Positions 9,380 to 18,115 of a stretch of 64,000 bases of DNA are shown here, one piece after another. The stretch's first letter is position 1; each line of letters starts with the position of its first letter. The DNA is from Alphaproteobacteria bacterium MarineAlpha9_Bin3 (lineage in GTDB: Bacteria; Pseudomonadota; Alphaproteobacteria; TMED109). A program made the position numbers and the translations under genes. The stretch is from assembly GCA_002937655.1 (NCBI GenBank), contig PTKH01000002.1, forward strand, positions 55,896 to 119,895. The letters are read 5' to 3'. The notes under the pieces are model-generated. The model searched no databases. It was not told the origin of the DNA and was given only the letters and a program-made list of their open reading frames with translations.

Positions 9380-9812
9380 AACTACCATTATAAATATATG
9401 GACTGACGGAGCTTGCTCTGGTAATCCAGGGCCTGGAGGATGGGGGGTACTTATTAAGTTCAATAATTCAGAAAAAAAGCTTTCTGGTTCTGAAAAAAAT
9501 ACTACTAATAATAGAATGGAAATGTTAGCAGTAATTAATGCTCTAAAATTTGTTGAAATACAATCAAGTATAAATCTCTTTACTGATAGTAAATATGTAA
9601 AAGATGGAATTACTAAATGGATACATGGATGGAAAAAAAATAACTGGAGAAATAGCCAAAAAAAGGAAGTGAAAAATAAAGATCTGTGGATTGAGTTAGA
9701 TACTTTATCTCAAAAACATAGAATTAATTGGATTTGGGTTAAAGGACATTCTGGGAATATTGAAAATGATATTGCTGATGAATTAGCTACTCAAGCAATT
9801 GAAACTATTTAA
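9372..9812 (+). CDS. rnhA: Ribonuclease HI
   Basis: This enzyme cleaves RNA in RNA-DNA hybrids. At 146 residues it has standard length. Active-site residues seen: Asp12 in WTDGACSGNPGPGGWG, Glu50 in TNNRMEM, Asp72 in FTDSKYV, and the fourth Asp in ENDIADELA. The basic handle segment WIHGWKKNNWR is also present. Its TAA stop shares TTAA with the stop of the convergent peroxiredoxin gene. Confidence 0.96.
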   Translation: MNKTTIINIWTDGACSGNPGPGGWGVLIKFNNSEKKLSGSEKNTTNNRMEMLAVINALKFVEIQSSINLFTDSKYVKDGITKWIHGWKKNNWRNSQKKEVKNKDLWIELDTLSQKHRINWIWVKGHSGNIENDIADELATQAIETI

Positions 9813-10300
9813 TTATTCTCTAGCACCTTTAAAATACTTTCTGCACTAGATACACTAAAAGAGCCTGCTTCTTCAACTGCTAGATGTGTTATAAGGCCAT
9901 TTAAAACTATCATAGCAAATCTTTTACCCCTTTTTCCTAAACCAAAACCTGTACCATCAAATGATAATCCTAAGGCTTCTGTTAATTCACCATTACCATC
10001 TGCAAGTAACGTTACCTTTCCTTTAGAATTTTGGTCTTTTTCCCAAGCATTCATTACAAAAGGATCATTTACAGAAATACAAATTATTTCATCGATGCCT
10101 TTACTAATTATATCATTTGAATATTCAACAAATCCAGGTAAATGCTTTGCAGAGCAAGTAGGAGTAAAAGCACCAGGCACAGAAAAAACTACTATTTTTT
10201 TATCTGCAAAATATTCCTCCACATTAATATCAACAACTCCATCCGGGGTTAAGTTTTTTAATATAGCAGATGGTATTTTATCTCCATTAGATATGGTCAT
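9809..10300 (-). CDS. Peroxiredoxin, Prx5-like (AhpC/TSA superfamily)
   Basis: This thiol peroxidase of 163 residues reduces hydrogen peroxide and alkyl hydroperoxides. The peroxidatic cysteine lies in PGAFTPTCSAKHLPGF (about residues 46-61), a Prx5/1-Cys-type signature; the C-terminal GLGKRGKRFAMIV segment also fits. I place the start at ATG 10300 because a perfect GGAGG lies five bases upstream. A TTG further out (10312) would put that site inside the coding region. It converges on rnhA with a 4-bp overlap. Confidence 0.9.
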   Translation of the reverse strand: MTISNGDKIPSAILKNLTPDGVVDINVEEYFADKKIVVFSVPGAFTPTCSAKHLPGFVEYSNDIISKGIDEIICISVNDPFVMNAWEKDQNSKGKVTLLADGNGELTEALGLSFDGTGFGLGKRGKRFAMIVLNGLITHLAVEEAGSFSVSSAESILKVLENN

Positions 10301-10370
10301 TACAGCCTCCAAATTAATTAATATATATTTTTACTAAATATAAATTGATTTATCCATAAATTTTTTGCAA

Positions 10371-12413
10371 TTATTTTGCATTACTACTATGCAATTTGGG
10401 CAGGCTTTGTCTTATTTCTTCTAGAGTTAATATCTCAGAATATAAATATCCATTAATCAAATTAGTATTATAAATACCGTTAAATGGAATTCCATATCTA
10501 TTAGACCTATGCAAAAAATCACTTATTTCTTTATTTGGCTGCGTCCAATCACCTCTCATTAAAATAATTTCATTATCTAAAATTAATTGTTTAAATTCAC
10601 TATTATTTAAAACTAATATTTTATTTGCTTTACATGTAATACACCAATCGGCTGTTATATCTACAAACACTGTCTTTTCTTGCTTAATTAAATTTAATAA
10701 TTTCTTATTACTAAATTTAATCCATTCTTTTTCATGAATTTTATTATATTTATACTTTAAATAGGAATTATCATATGAAATAAAGATATTACCTATTAAT
10801 AATGATATAATAAAAATCAGATAATATTTTTTTAAATATAATCTATTAATAATAAGTATGAATAATATTATTGCCGATATGAAATATATAAAAATAGCTA
10901 GGTCAATTATAGAAACACAAATGTAACTTAACCAAATAGCAGTCAAAATTAAGCCTGTTCCAAGTATATATCTAAGATATATCATCCATTTACCAGGTTT
11001 TGGAAGAAATTTTACTAAAGAGGGAAATAAGATAAATAATAAATATGGTAATGACATTCCTATTCCTAGAAATAGGAAAATTAGTAACGTAATATATAAA
11101 TTTGAGGACAATGCAAAACTTACAGCTGTACCTAAAAAAGGAGCAGAACATGGAGTAGCTAATAGTGTAGCTAAAGCTCCTTCAAAAAAAGCAACTCCAT
11201 TATTTTGATTTCCTAAATATTTATTAATATTATTATTTAACTTACTAGGAAGATTAATTTGTATTTTATCAAATAAACTTAATGAAAATATAACTAATAT
11301 TAATATCAAAAATAATAAAAATATTGGCTGTTGAAATTGTATTCCCCACCCTACCTGTCCAGTAATATGTTTTATGAATATAGTTATAAAAGCCAAAAAG
11401 ATGAAGGAAAAAATAATTCCTAGAGCTGTCAATAGAAAACTATACCTAATATTAGACGTCTTATTATTATCTACAGTGAGTATTCTATTTATTTTCAATA
11501 ATAAAACTGGGAGTACACATGGCATAAAGTTTAGAATCAATCCACCAATAAATGCAAAGAATAAAAATATATAGATGTTATTTGATTTAGTACTTTCAAT
11601 TCTTATATTTTTACTGGATATAGCTAAATTACCTTTAACAAATATAACATCCAAATTATTTATATCTTTTATATCCTTTTCTAATAATAATTTAGTACTA
11701 ATTTTTCTATTTAGATTTTCATGTATTGTGATTTTATTTATTTTTATATATTCATCTTTATTTTCTAGAAATATTTCAATTATACCTTCTGGAAAATCTA
11801 ATGCACTTTCTAAAGATAATAATAGTGATTTTGTTGAATCCTTAGCAATAGAAATATTTTTAATACCTAATTTTTTATAATTTAATGGTACTTTTGATAA
11901 TGCTTTTTCTATTTTATAAAAATATTTAGTATAATTTGATTCTCCAGAATCTAATTTTAAAAATAGGTTTGTTGTAAATGGTATGCAAATATCTTTACAG
12001 ACTTGGAAGTTAAGTATTGATTGCAAGTTTAACGGTTTGTTATATTCTTCTACAGCAATTTCAATTGGAATGGTTACATTACCTTTATAAATATTAGTTA
12101 ATAAATTTGCAGCTTCATATTCCTTTATCGGAATAGGCCATTTAAATTCTAGTGATTTTAAATTAGTAGAATTTTTATAATCTAGATTTGGAGGTAAACC
12201 TGAGTCTCCCGGTTGCCTCCAATATATCTTCCATCCTGGTTTTAAATTAAAGTCTAAACCTATATAAAAATTTTCTTTCTTTACTTTTGTAACAGATGAA
12301 ATTAACTTAACTTCAACCATATCCTCGGTAAATACATTATAATCTTGGGCATAAGAAAAATTTACGCATAAAGAGAACAATAGATACAATATCGGATAAA
12401 ATATTATTTTCAT
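10371..12413 (-). CDS. dsbD: DsbD-type thiol:disulfide interchange protein
   Basis: This membrane reductase passes electrons from cytoplasmic thioredoxin to periplasmic thiols. Order seen: a signal peptide from M at 12413 (about 23 residues, ending SYA); a periplasmic N-terminal domain with CKDICIPF; about eight membrane helices holding the cysteine motifs FMPCVLPVLLLK and TPCSAPFLG; and a C-terminal thioredoxin domain with DWCITCKANK. An upstream GTG/ATG (12455/12452) would overlap the GNAT gene and lengthen the signal peptide. At the end of the cox cluster it could keep copper-site cysteines reduced, which is inference from context. Confidence 0.87.
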   Translation of the reverse strand: MKIIFYPILYLLFSLCVNFSYAQDYNVFTEDMVEVKLISSVTKVKKENFYIGLDFNLKPGWKIYWRQPGDSGLPPNLDYKNSTNLKSLEFKWPIPIKEYEAANLLTNIYKGNVTIPIEIAVEEYNKPLNLQSILNFQVCKDICIPFTTNLFLKLDSGESNYTKYFYKIEKALSKVPLNYKKLGIKNISIAKDSTKSLLLSLESALDFPEGIIEIFLENKDEYIKINKITIHENLNRKISTKLLLEKDIKDINNLDVIFVKGNLAISSKNIRIESTKSNNIYIFLFFAFIGGLILNFMPCVLPVLLLKINRILTVDNNKTSNIRYSFLLTALGIIFSFIFLAFITIFIKHITGQVGWGIQFQQPIFLLFLILILVIFSLSLFDKIQINLPSKLNNNINKYLGNQNNGVAFFEGALATLLATPCSAPFLGTAVSFALSSNLYITLLIFLFLGIGMSLPYLLFILFPSLVKFLPKPGKWMIYLRYILGTGLILTAIWLSYICVSIIDLAIFIYFISAIILFILIINRLYLKKYYLIFIISLLIGNIFISYDNSYLKYKYNKIHEKEWIKFSNKKLLNLIKQEKTVFVDITADWCITCKANKILVLNNSEFKQLILDNEIILMRGDWTQPNKEISDFLHRSNRYGIPFNGIYNTNLINGYLYSEILTLEEIRQSLPKLHSSNAK

Positions 12414-12441
12414 AATGTTAAATTTAAGAAAAGAAAAAAAA

Positions 12442-13083
12442 TTATTTATCATCACTATTTAAAAGAGCATATAATATATGATCTTCCCATACATTATTTA
12501 TTTTCATTGCTTTTCTTAATACTCCTTCATTTTTAAAGTTCAATTTTTCTAAAAGATTTCTAGAATTAAAATTATTATCTAAAGTAAATGCTTGAATTCT
12601 ATTAATTTTTAAGTTCCTAAATATATACGGTATAATGCTACGCATAGACTCTTCCATATACCCTTTTTTTATATGAGGTTCTCCTAACCAATAACCAATA
12701 TTGCAAGTTTGCAGCACACTTCTTTGAATATTAGAAATGTTTATTCCACCCAATAATTCCTTATTATTTTTATTAAAACATAGAAAAGAGTATGCCTGGT
12801 CATATGCAGCTTTTGATCTTTGTAACCTTAATTGCTTCATATAATTACCTCTATTACAGTTCTCTATGTCCCAATAAGGCTCCCATTTATGTAAAAAATT
12901 ATATGATTGCTTTCTTAAATTTACCCAAGATTTCCAATCTCTTCTTCGAGGGTGTCGTATAATAATTCTATCACTCTCAATATAATTATGAGGGAAATAT
13001 CCTCTAAAAGCATAAGCTATTTTTTTTAGTCTTTTACCCTTGAATGATTTAGGTTTTATAACTTTAAATTTATATTTGCTCAT
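12442..13083 (-). CDS. GNAT acetyltransferase, RimJ/RimL-like
   Basis: This 213-residue N-acetyltransferase resembles enzymes that acetylate ribosomal protein N-termini. It starts with about 45 extra basic residues. The GNAT fold follows: RIIIRHPRRRDWKSW, LLGGINISNI, NIGYWLGEPHIKKGYMEES (acetyl-CoA loop) and the C-terminal NSRNLLEKLNFKNEGVLR typical of RimJ/RimL. The true substrate is unknown. It lies 28 bp after thrC; many alphaproteobacteria have an M16 peptidase gene between the two, absent here. Confidence 0.82.
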   Translation of the reverse strand: MSKYKFKVIKPKSFKGKRLKKIAYAFRGYFPHNYIESDRIIIRHPRRRDWKSWVNLRKQSYNFLHKWEPYWDIENCNRGNYMKQLRLQRSKAAYDQAYSFLCFNKNNKELLGGINISNIQRSVLQTCNIGYWLGEPHIKKGYMEESMRSIIPYIFRNLKINRIQAFTLDNNFNSRNLLEKLNFKNEGVLRKAMKINNVWEDHILYALLNSDDK

Positions 13084-13111
13084 ATTTAATATTCAATTTA
13101 ATTTTAAATAA

Positions 13112-14512
13112 TTATAAACTTGAGTTAATAGATATAAAATTTTTAATCACATTAATATCATTAGGAAAAGATTTAAATTTCTCTTCTAATGTAAAAATAT
13201 TTTTGTATTTATTAGGTAAACTTAGTGTATTATTTATAGCCTTATTTACAGCAGAAGAAAATTTTACAGGATGCGCTGTAGATAAAACAATGTTTAATTC
13301 TTCTAGTTTTGCACTGCACGCTGCTTCCAGACCGACAGATGTATGTGGATCAATGATTATATTTTTTTCACTGTAACAATTTCTAATACGTTCTATTGTT
13401 TTATCATCATTCACTGAAACTCCTAAAAAAGTCTTATTTAATTCATATAACATTTCTTTACTTATTTCAAAAGAACCATGAGTATTAAGTTTAGCCATAT
13501 ATTCTTTTACTAATGTTGGGTTAGAGTCAAGACATTCAAATAAAAGTCTTTCAAAATTACTTGCCACTTGTATATCCATTGATGGACTTAAGGTAGGAAC
13601 TACTTTTGAAACTTTATAAATACCTGTCTGAAAAAATTTTGACAAAATATCATTACTATTTGTTGCAATAATAATTTTATTAATTGGTAATCCCATTTTC
13701 TTTGCAATATATCCTGCATATGCATCTCCAAAATTTCCAGTTGGAACAGAGAAGTTAACCCTTTCTAGCTTATTATATTTTAGAACTTTTAGGGCAGAAT
13801 AAAAATAATAAACAACTTGAGCTAAAACTCTTACCCAATTAATAGAATTAATAGATGCCAGATTTTGTTTTTCATTAAATTCTTTATCAACTAGTAGCTT
13901 TTTTACTATCGCTTGGCAGTCATCAAAATTTCCATCTAAAGCAATATTGAAAACATTATCTGCCTCAATAGTTGTCATTTGCCTTCTTTGAAATTCACTA
14001 ACTTTGCCTTTAGGGTGTAATATAATTATATTAGCGCTTGAGTTATTTTTAAAAGCTTCAATTGCAGCAGAACCAGTATCTCCGGAAGTCGCTCCTATTA
14101 TAGTTATATTTTTATTACTTCTCTCTAAAAATAAATTAAAAATTCTACTTAAAAACTGTAATGCAAAATCTTTAAAGGCTAATGTAGGCCCATGATAAAG
14201 TTCTAATATTTTTATATTGTCATTATATTTTGTTAGTGGAGCTAAATCCTCACTTCCAAAATTTTTATATGAATCTGTGGCAATTTGAAATATTTCAGAC
14301 CTATTTATGCAGCTTCCGCAAAATTGGTAAATAATTTCAGTAAATAATTCTGCATAATTTAAATTTGCCATTTTATATATTTCTTTTAAAGTTAAAAAAG
14401 GGAAATTATCAGGTATATATAACCCTCCATCAGGTGCAAGGCCTTCCATAGTAATTTTGCTAAAACTGTTAACAGAAGTGTTATTTTTATTTCTGGTAGA
14501 AATATAATTCAT
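13112..14512 (-). CDS. thrC: Threonine synthase
   Basis: This PLP enzyme converts O-phosphohomoserine to threonine. It has 466 residues from ATG 14512, where a GGATAAG site precedes and the product begins MNYISTRNK, matching the family. A TTG four codons upstream is less likely. Seen: the PLP lysine in GPTLAFKDFALQF (about residues 103-115), the phosphate-binding ATSGDTGSAAIEAF, and NFGDAYAGYIAKKMG. It lies downstream of ctaA in the cox transcription unit; thrC next to cox assembly genes is a known alphaproteobacterial arrangement. Confidence 0.95.
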   Translation of the reverse strand: MNYISTRNKNNTSVNSFSKITMEGLAPDGGLYIPDNFPFLTLKEIYKMANLNYAELFTEIIYQFCGSCINRSEIFQIATDSYKNFGSEDLAPLTKYNDNIKILELYHGPTLAFKDFALQFLSRIFNLFLERSNKNITIIGATSGDTGSAAIEAFKNNSSANIIILHPKGKVSEFQRRQMTTIEADNVFNIALDGNFDDCQAIVKKLLVDKEFNEKQNLASINSINWVRVLAQVVYYFYSALKVLKYNKLERVNFSVPTGNFGDAYAGYIAKKMGLPINKIIIATNSNDILSKFFQTGIYKVSKVVPTLSPSMDIQVASNFERLLFECLDSNPTLVKEYMAKLNTHGSFEISKEMLYELNKTFLGVSVNDDKTIERIRNCYSEKNIIIDPHTSVGLEAACSAKLEELNIVLSTAHPVKFSSAVNKAINNTLSLPNKYKNIFTLEEKFKSFPNDINVIKNFISINSSL

Positions 14513-14551
14513 TAACTTATCCAAAAATTTTAGTTAAAAAATCTTTAATTA

Positions 14552-15499
14552 TTATTTTTTATAATTAATTTGTAAGGTAAACCAAAATAAAAAAGAAAGC
14601 ATCATAAATAATATAACTGCTAGAGATTGATGGAACATTGCAATAAACATATTTAATTCTGTAAATATTACAGTAGCACCTATTAATATTTGTAAAGTTA
14701 TAACTGTAACTAATATATTACGTATTCCATAAATTAGTTTATATTGCTTAGTATCTCTATAATGATTAAAGACAAAATAAATGCATACTGCAGAAATAAC
14801 AGCTAATATCCTGTGAGTAATGTGTATAAATTTATTATGTTGAAAAATACTTAAGCCATCATTAGAACATAATGGCCATATATCACAGGCTAAAGAGGAT
14901 CCACTTTTTGAGACTATGGCCCCCATTAACATAGTAAACATTATGAAAATAATAGATATTATCAAAGTAGATAATTTACGTTTGATATTGGGGATAGTAA
15001 TATCTAAATTTAAATTTAAGGATTGCATAAATACTCTTATTACAAAAAGTAATAATATCAATGCGAAACCTAAATGAACAGCAACAGACCAAGGTGAATT
15101 TTTATCAAATACTGTAAACCCTCCCATTAATCCTTGTAACGCTAACAATACTAATATTGCATAAAGAGTTATTTTATTTATATGTAAATTTTTCACCTTA
15201 AGCCCTACTATAAAAACAATAAGAGCTAAAGGAGCAATAAATATAGCTGCATTAAATCTATGAATCCATTCTAGCATTATTTGATAGAATTCATAATTTA
15301 CATCTGAGATATTAGATAATTTTTCCTGATCAGGAAACCATAAACCATAACATAGTGGCCAATCTGGACAAGATAAGCCAGAACCTGTTAGCCTTACAGC
15401 AGACCCCAAAGATATTTGAGCAAATATTACAACTATTAACAAACCAGAGAATATCTTTAATAATGTAATTATTTTATTCTTAGAAATGTTATTTAACAT
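14552..15499 (-). CDS. ctaA: Heme A synthase CtaA/Cox15
   Basis: CtaA oxidises the C8 methyl of heme O to a formyl group, making heme A for the aa3 oxidase. The 315-residue membrane protein has about eight helices and the paired heme-binding histidines: EWIHRFNAA and VHLGFA in the first half, THRILAVISA and FHQSLAVIL in the second. LTGSGLSCPDWPLCYGLW and the related SSLACDIWPLCS carry the conserved loop cysteines. It is slightly short for the family. It overlaps the surf1 gene by 11 bp, supporting coupled expression. Confidence 0.94.
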   Translation of the reverse strand: MLNNISKNKIITLLKIFSGLLIVVIFAQISLGSAVRLTGSGLSCPDWPLCYGLWFPDQEKLSNISDVNYEFYQIMLEWIHRFNAAIFIAPLALIVFIVGLKVKNLHINKITLYAILVLLALQGLMGGFTVFDKNSPWSVAVHLGFALILLLFVIRVFMQSLNLNLDITIPNIKRKLSTLIISIIFIMFTMLMGAIVSKSGSSLACDIWPLCSNDGLSIFQHNKFIHITHRILAVISAVCIYFVFNHYRDTKQYKLIYGIRNILVTVITLQILIGATVIFTELNMFIAMFHQSLAVILFMMLSFLFWFTLQINYKK

Positions 15500-16169
15500 T
15501 TTTTCTCCAAAATATATTTATAAATATACATAGAGCCAAAGCCAGAGAAAACCAAGTAATTGCATACTGTAAATGATCATTAGGAATATTTATATTATAT
15601 TGACTACCAACCGGATATTCTTCCTCAATATTATTTTCCTCAACTATATAAAAATTTAATAATGGTAACGATATATATTCACTTACTTCATCAATATTAA
15701 TATAATACCATTCATTTTTAAAAATATTATTTTGCGGAGTAAAATAATTAATGCTTTGCTGAAATTTCACCATCCCATTTATTTTAATTATTTCAGTTTC
15801 ACTAGAAACTGGTATTTTATAATCTTTTGGAATAAAACCTCTATTAACTAAAATTGTTCCATATTGAGTTTTAAAAGGAATGACTAAATGTTTTCCTACT
15901 TTTTTATTTAGTACCTTAGAGTATATTGTTAGAGGATTAGTATATAAATAACTTCCTGTTAGTTGTATCTGTCTATAACTATAATTATTTATATTTTTGA
16001 TTATTTCATTGGATATATCTATTGGAGGGAGTGATAAACTTGTTTTCATAGAGGTTAATATATCTGTTTTCCATCTTAATCTCTCTAATTGCCAAGTTCC
16101 TAAAGAAACTAAAATTATTATCGCTATTGAGCTATATACTAAAGAAGAAAATAGTTTTTTATTGCTCAT
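15489..16169 (-). CDS. surf1: SURF1 family cytochrome oxidase assembly protein
   Basis: SURF1 helps insert heme a into subunit I. This 226-residue protein has the family layout: an N-terminal membrane helix, the LGTWQLERLRWKTDIL motif at about residues 22-37, a periplasmic domain with ILVNRGFIPKD, and a C-terminal helix preceded by NDHLQYAITWFSLALAL. It sits between the DUF983 gene and ctaA, so heme A synthesis and insertion are encoded side by side. Confidence 0.92.
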   Translation of the reverse strand: MSNKKLFSSLVYSSIAIIILVSLGTWQLERLRWKTDILTSMKTSLSLPPIDISNEIIKNINNYSYRQIQLTGSYLYTNPLTIYSKVLNKKVGKHLVIPFKTQYGTILVNRGFIPKDYKIPVSSETEIIKINGMVKFQQSINYFTPQNNIFKNEWYYINIDEVSEYISLPLLNFYIVEENNIEEEYPVGSQYNINIPNDHLQYAITWFSLALALCIFINIFWRKNVK

Positions 16170-16172
16170 TTT

Positions 16173-16550
16173 CTATCTATTACTTTTGTTAGAAATACAT
16201 AATAATAATATTTTAAACGGCCTAATTATTAGGAATGAAAGTATAAATATTACAGGAAACCAAATAGTTATATGTACCCACAAATCTGGTTGAAAAATAG
16301 TTTCCAATATATAAACTCCAACAGCTACTATTATGCTAGTTATAAGCATAGTAAACCAAGCAGCTCCGTCCCCTATTTTATCAAGATTAATAACATATCC
16401 ACAATTAGGGCATACACCTAATAACTTTATATAATATTTAAAAATACTAATAGATGCGCAACTAGGGCATAATCCATAAATAATTTTCTTAAATAAAGAA
16501 ATATTATGAGATATTTGTTCTTTATACGGTTCTTTAGTGGACTGTACCAC
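16173..16550 (-). CDS. DUF983 family membrane protein
   Basis: This 125-residue protein has a zinc-ribbon-like part with two Cys pairs (CPSC and CPNC, about residues 28-55) and then the DUF983 core DKIGDGAAWFTMLI leading into two membrane helices. DUF983 genes often lie between coxC and surf1 in alphaproteobacteria; an assembly role is assumed from that, not shown. The start is GTG inside the last codons of coxC (17-bp overlap), so translation is probably coupled. Confidence 0.85.
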   Translation of the reverse strand: MVQSTKEPYKEQISHNISLFKKIIYGLCPSCASISIFKYYIKLLGVCPNCGYVINLDKIGDGAAWFTMLITSIIVAVGVYILETIFQPDLWVHITIWFPVIFILSFLIIRPFKILLLCISNKSNR

Positions 16551-17367
16551 CTAATCCACCCCACCAGTAAATAGCGAAGAATAAGAATAACCATACAACA
16601 TCGACAAAGTGCCAATACCATGCAGCAGCTTCAAACCCAAAGTGGTGATCAGCTTTAAAGTGACCCACTAGTGCTCTTCCTAAACAAACAATCAAAAATA
16701 TAGAGCCTATTAAAACATGAGCACCATGAAAGCCAGTCGCCATAAAGAAAGTTGAGGAATAAATTCCATCTGTAAAACCAAAAGCTGCATGTCCATATTC
16801 GTAAGCCTGTACTGCAGTGAAACATACTCCTAGAAGAACTGTAAGAACTAAACCCCAGATTAAACCACCTCTCTTATTTTCTTTTAATGCGTGATGAGCC
16901 CAGGTCACAGTTGTTCCTGAAGTTAACAAAATTACAGTATTAATAAGAGGTAAATGCCAAGGGTTAAAAACTTCTACTCCTTGAGGCGGCCATGTACCAC
17001 CTGTATGCTCTACTCTAGCGATCTGGATAGCTTCATCAGCATAAAGACTAGCATCAAAGAAAGCCCAAAACCAGGCTACAAAAAACATTACTTCAGATGC
17101 TATAAATAAAACCATACCATATCTTAGTCCAAGTTGTACTGTAGTTGTGTGGTGTCCTTCATGTTCACCTTCTCTAATTACATCTCTCCACCAAACAGCC
17201 ATGGTACCAAGACTCATAATTAAACCTATAGCCATAACAATGCCGTTATCTATTTCATGCATATACATAATAGCACCTACAGCTAAAACTAGTGCTGATA
17301 TAGCTCCTACTAATGGCCAAGGACTGGGATCAACTAGATGATATGGATGATTAGCTTTAGATGACAT
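16534..17367 (-). CDS. ctaE: Cytochrome c oxidase subunit III
   Basis: Subunit III of the aa3 oxidase, 277 residues with seven helices. Family features: the start with NHPYHLVDPSPWPL, then GHHTTTVQLGLRYGM, SEVMFFVAWFWAFFDASL, a central HALKENKRGG loop, and the C-terminal WYWHFVDVVWLFLF. The ribosome-binding site AGGGAG lies eight bases before the ATG. It follows ctaG, the usual alphaproteobacterial order. Confidence 0.97.
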   Translation of the reverse strand: MSSKANHPYHLVDPSPWPLVGAISALVLAVGAIMYMHEIDNGIVMAIGLIMSLGTMAVWWRDVIREGEHEGHHTTTVQLGLRYGMVLFIASEVMFFVAWFWAFFDASLYADEAIQIARVEHTGGTWPPQGVEVFNPWHLPLINTVILLTSGTTVTWAHHALKENKRGGLIWGLVLTVLLGVCFTAVQAYEYGHAAFGFTDGIYSSTFFMATGFHGAHVLIGSIFLIVCLGRALVGHFKADHHFGFEAAAWYWHFVDVVWLFLFFAIYWWGGLGGTVH

Positions 17368-17404
17368 TATTTAACTCCCTATTTTTTTTTATTATATTAA
17401 GTTA

Positions 17405-17983
17405 TTAATTTTTTGCACTAGAATTTTTATTTATTTTACCTTTATTTTGACTTTTTTCTCCTGAATTAAAAAAAGTATATGATAAAGTTATAGTTTTTAC
17501 TTCCTGTGTATTTGGGTCACTAGCTATTTCGGGGTCAATAAAAAAACTAACTGGCATTTCTACTACTTCACCACTTTCTAATGTTTGTTCCTCAAAACAA
17601 AAACAATCAATTTTAGAAAAATATTTACCTATTTTTGGAGGAGTAACATTAAATGTTGCAATACCTGTAATTTTTGATTCTGATAAATTTTTTGCTGTAT
17701 AAAATGCTAAATTATTTGTACCTGTTTTTACTATAACTTCTCTCTCAACAGGAATAAACTTCCAATTGAGCTCTCCTGCAACGTCTGAATTAAATTGGAC
17801 TTTTATATTTACGACTGGCGAGTTATGTTTAATAGCTTCCTCTTTAAGAGCAACAGGTGTACCACCAAACCCTGTGGTTCTACAAAATAAATCATATAAA
17901 GGAACTGCTGCGTAAGACAAACCAATCATGCCTACAACAACAGAGACAACTAGCACAGCAGTAAATTTTGTATTTTTATTCAT
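17405..17983 (-). CDS. ctaG: Copper chaperone CtaG/Cox11 for the CuB site
   Basis: CtaG delivers copper to the CuB centre of subunit I. The 192-residue protein has one N-terminal membrane helix followed by YDLFCRTTGFGGTP (first cysteine), a beta-sandwich domain, and the copper-binding pair in KIDCFCFEEQTL (about residues 125-136). The C-terminal tail is basic and Ser/Asn-rich. It starts 5 bp after the 41-residue CoxF-like gene. Confidence 0.95.
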   Translation of the reverse strand: MNKNTKFTAVLVVSVVVGMIGLSYAAVPLYDLFCRTTGFGGTPVALKEEAIKHNSPVVNIKVQFNSDVAGELNWKFIPVEREVIVKTGTNNLAFYTAKNLSESKITGIATFNVTPPKIGKYFSKIDCFCFEEQTLESGEVVEMPVSFFIDPEIASDPNTQEVKTITLSYTFFNSGEKSQNKGKINKNSSAKN

Positions 17984-17988
17984 TTAAA

Positions 17989-18114
17989 CTAAGTACCCAT
18001 TTTTATGAATGATATAATATATATACTTAATATAATAAATATGATTAAAGCCGCTATCATCCAGTTCTTTTTTTTTAATTTAGTATTATTTTTTTTCTTA
18101 GAAACATTTCTCAT
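17989..18114 (-). CDS. coxF: CoxF-like single-helix microprotein of the cox operon
   Basis: A 41-residue open frame fits exactly between ctaB (stop at 18116, 1 bp away) and ctaG (start at 17983, 5 bp away). It codes a basic N-terminus (MRNVSKKKNNTKLKKKN), one membrane helix (WMIAALIIFIILSIYIISF) and a short tail ending IKMGT. In many alphaproteobacteria a small protein, often called CoxF, occupies this slot with the same plan: basic start, one helix, and an end like VRMG. Position and the ending support a real gene; its function in oxidase assembly is not established. Confidence 0.75.
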   Translation of the reverse strand: MRNVSKKKNNTKLKKKNWMIAALIIFIILSIYIISFIKMGT

Positions 18115-18115
18115 A

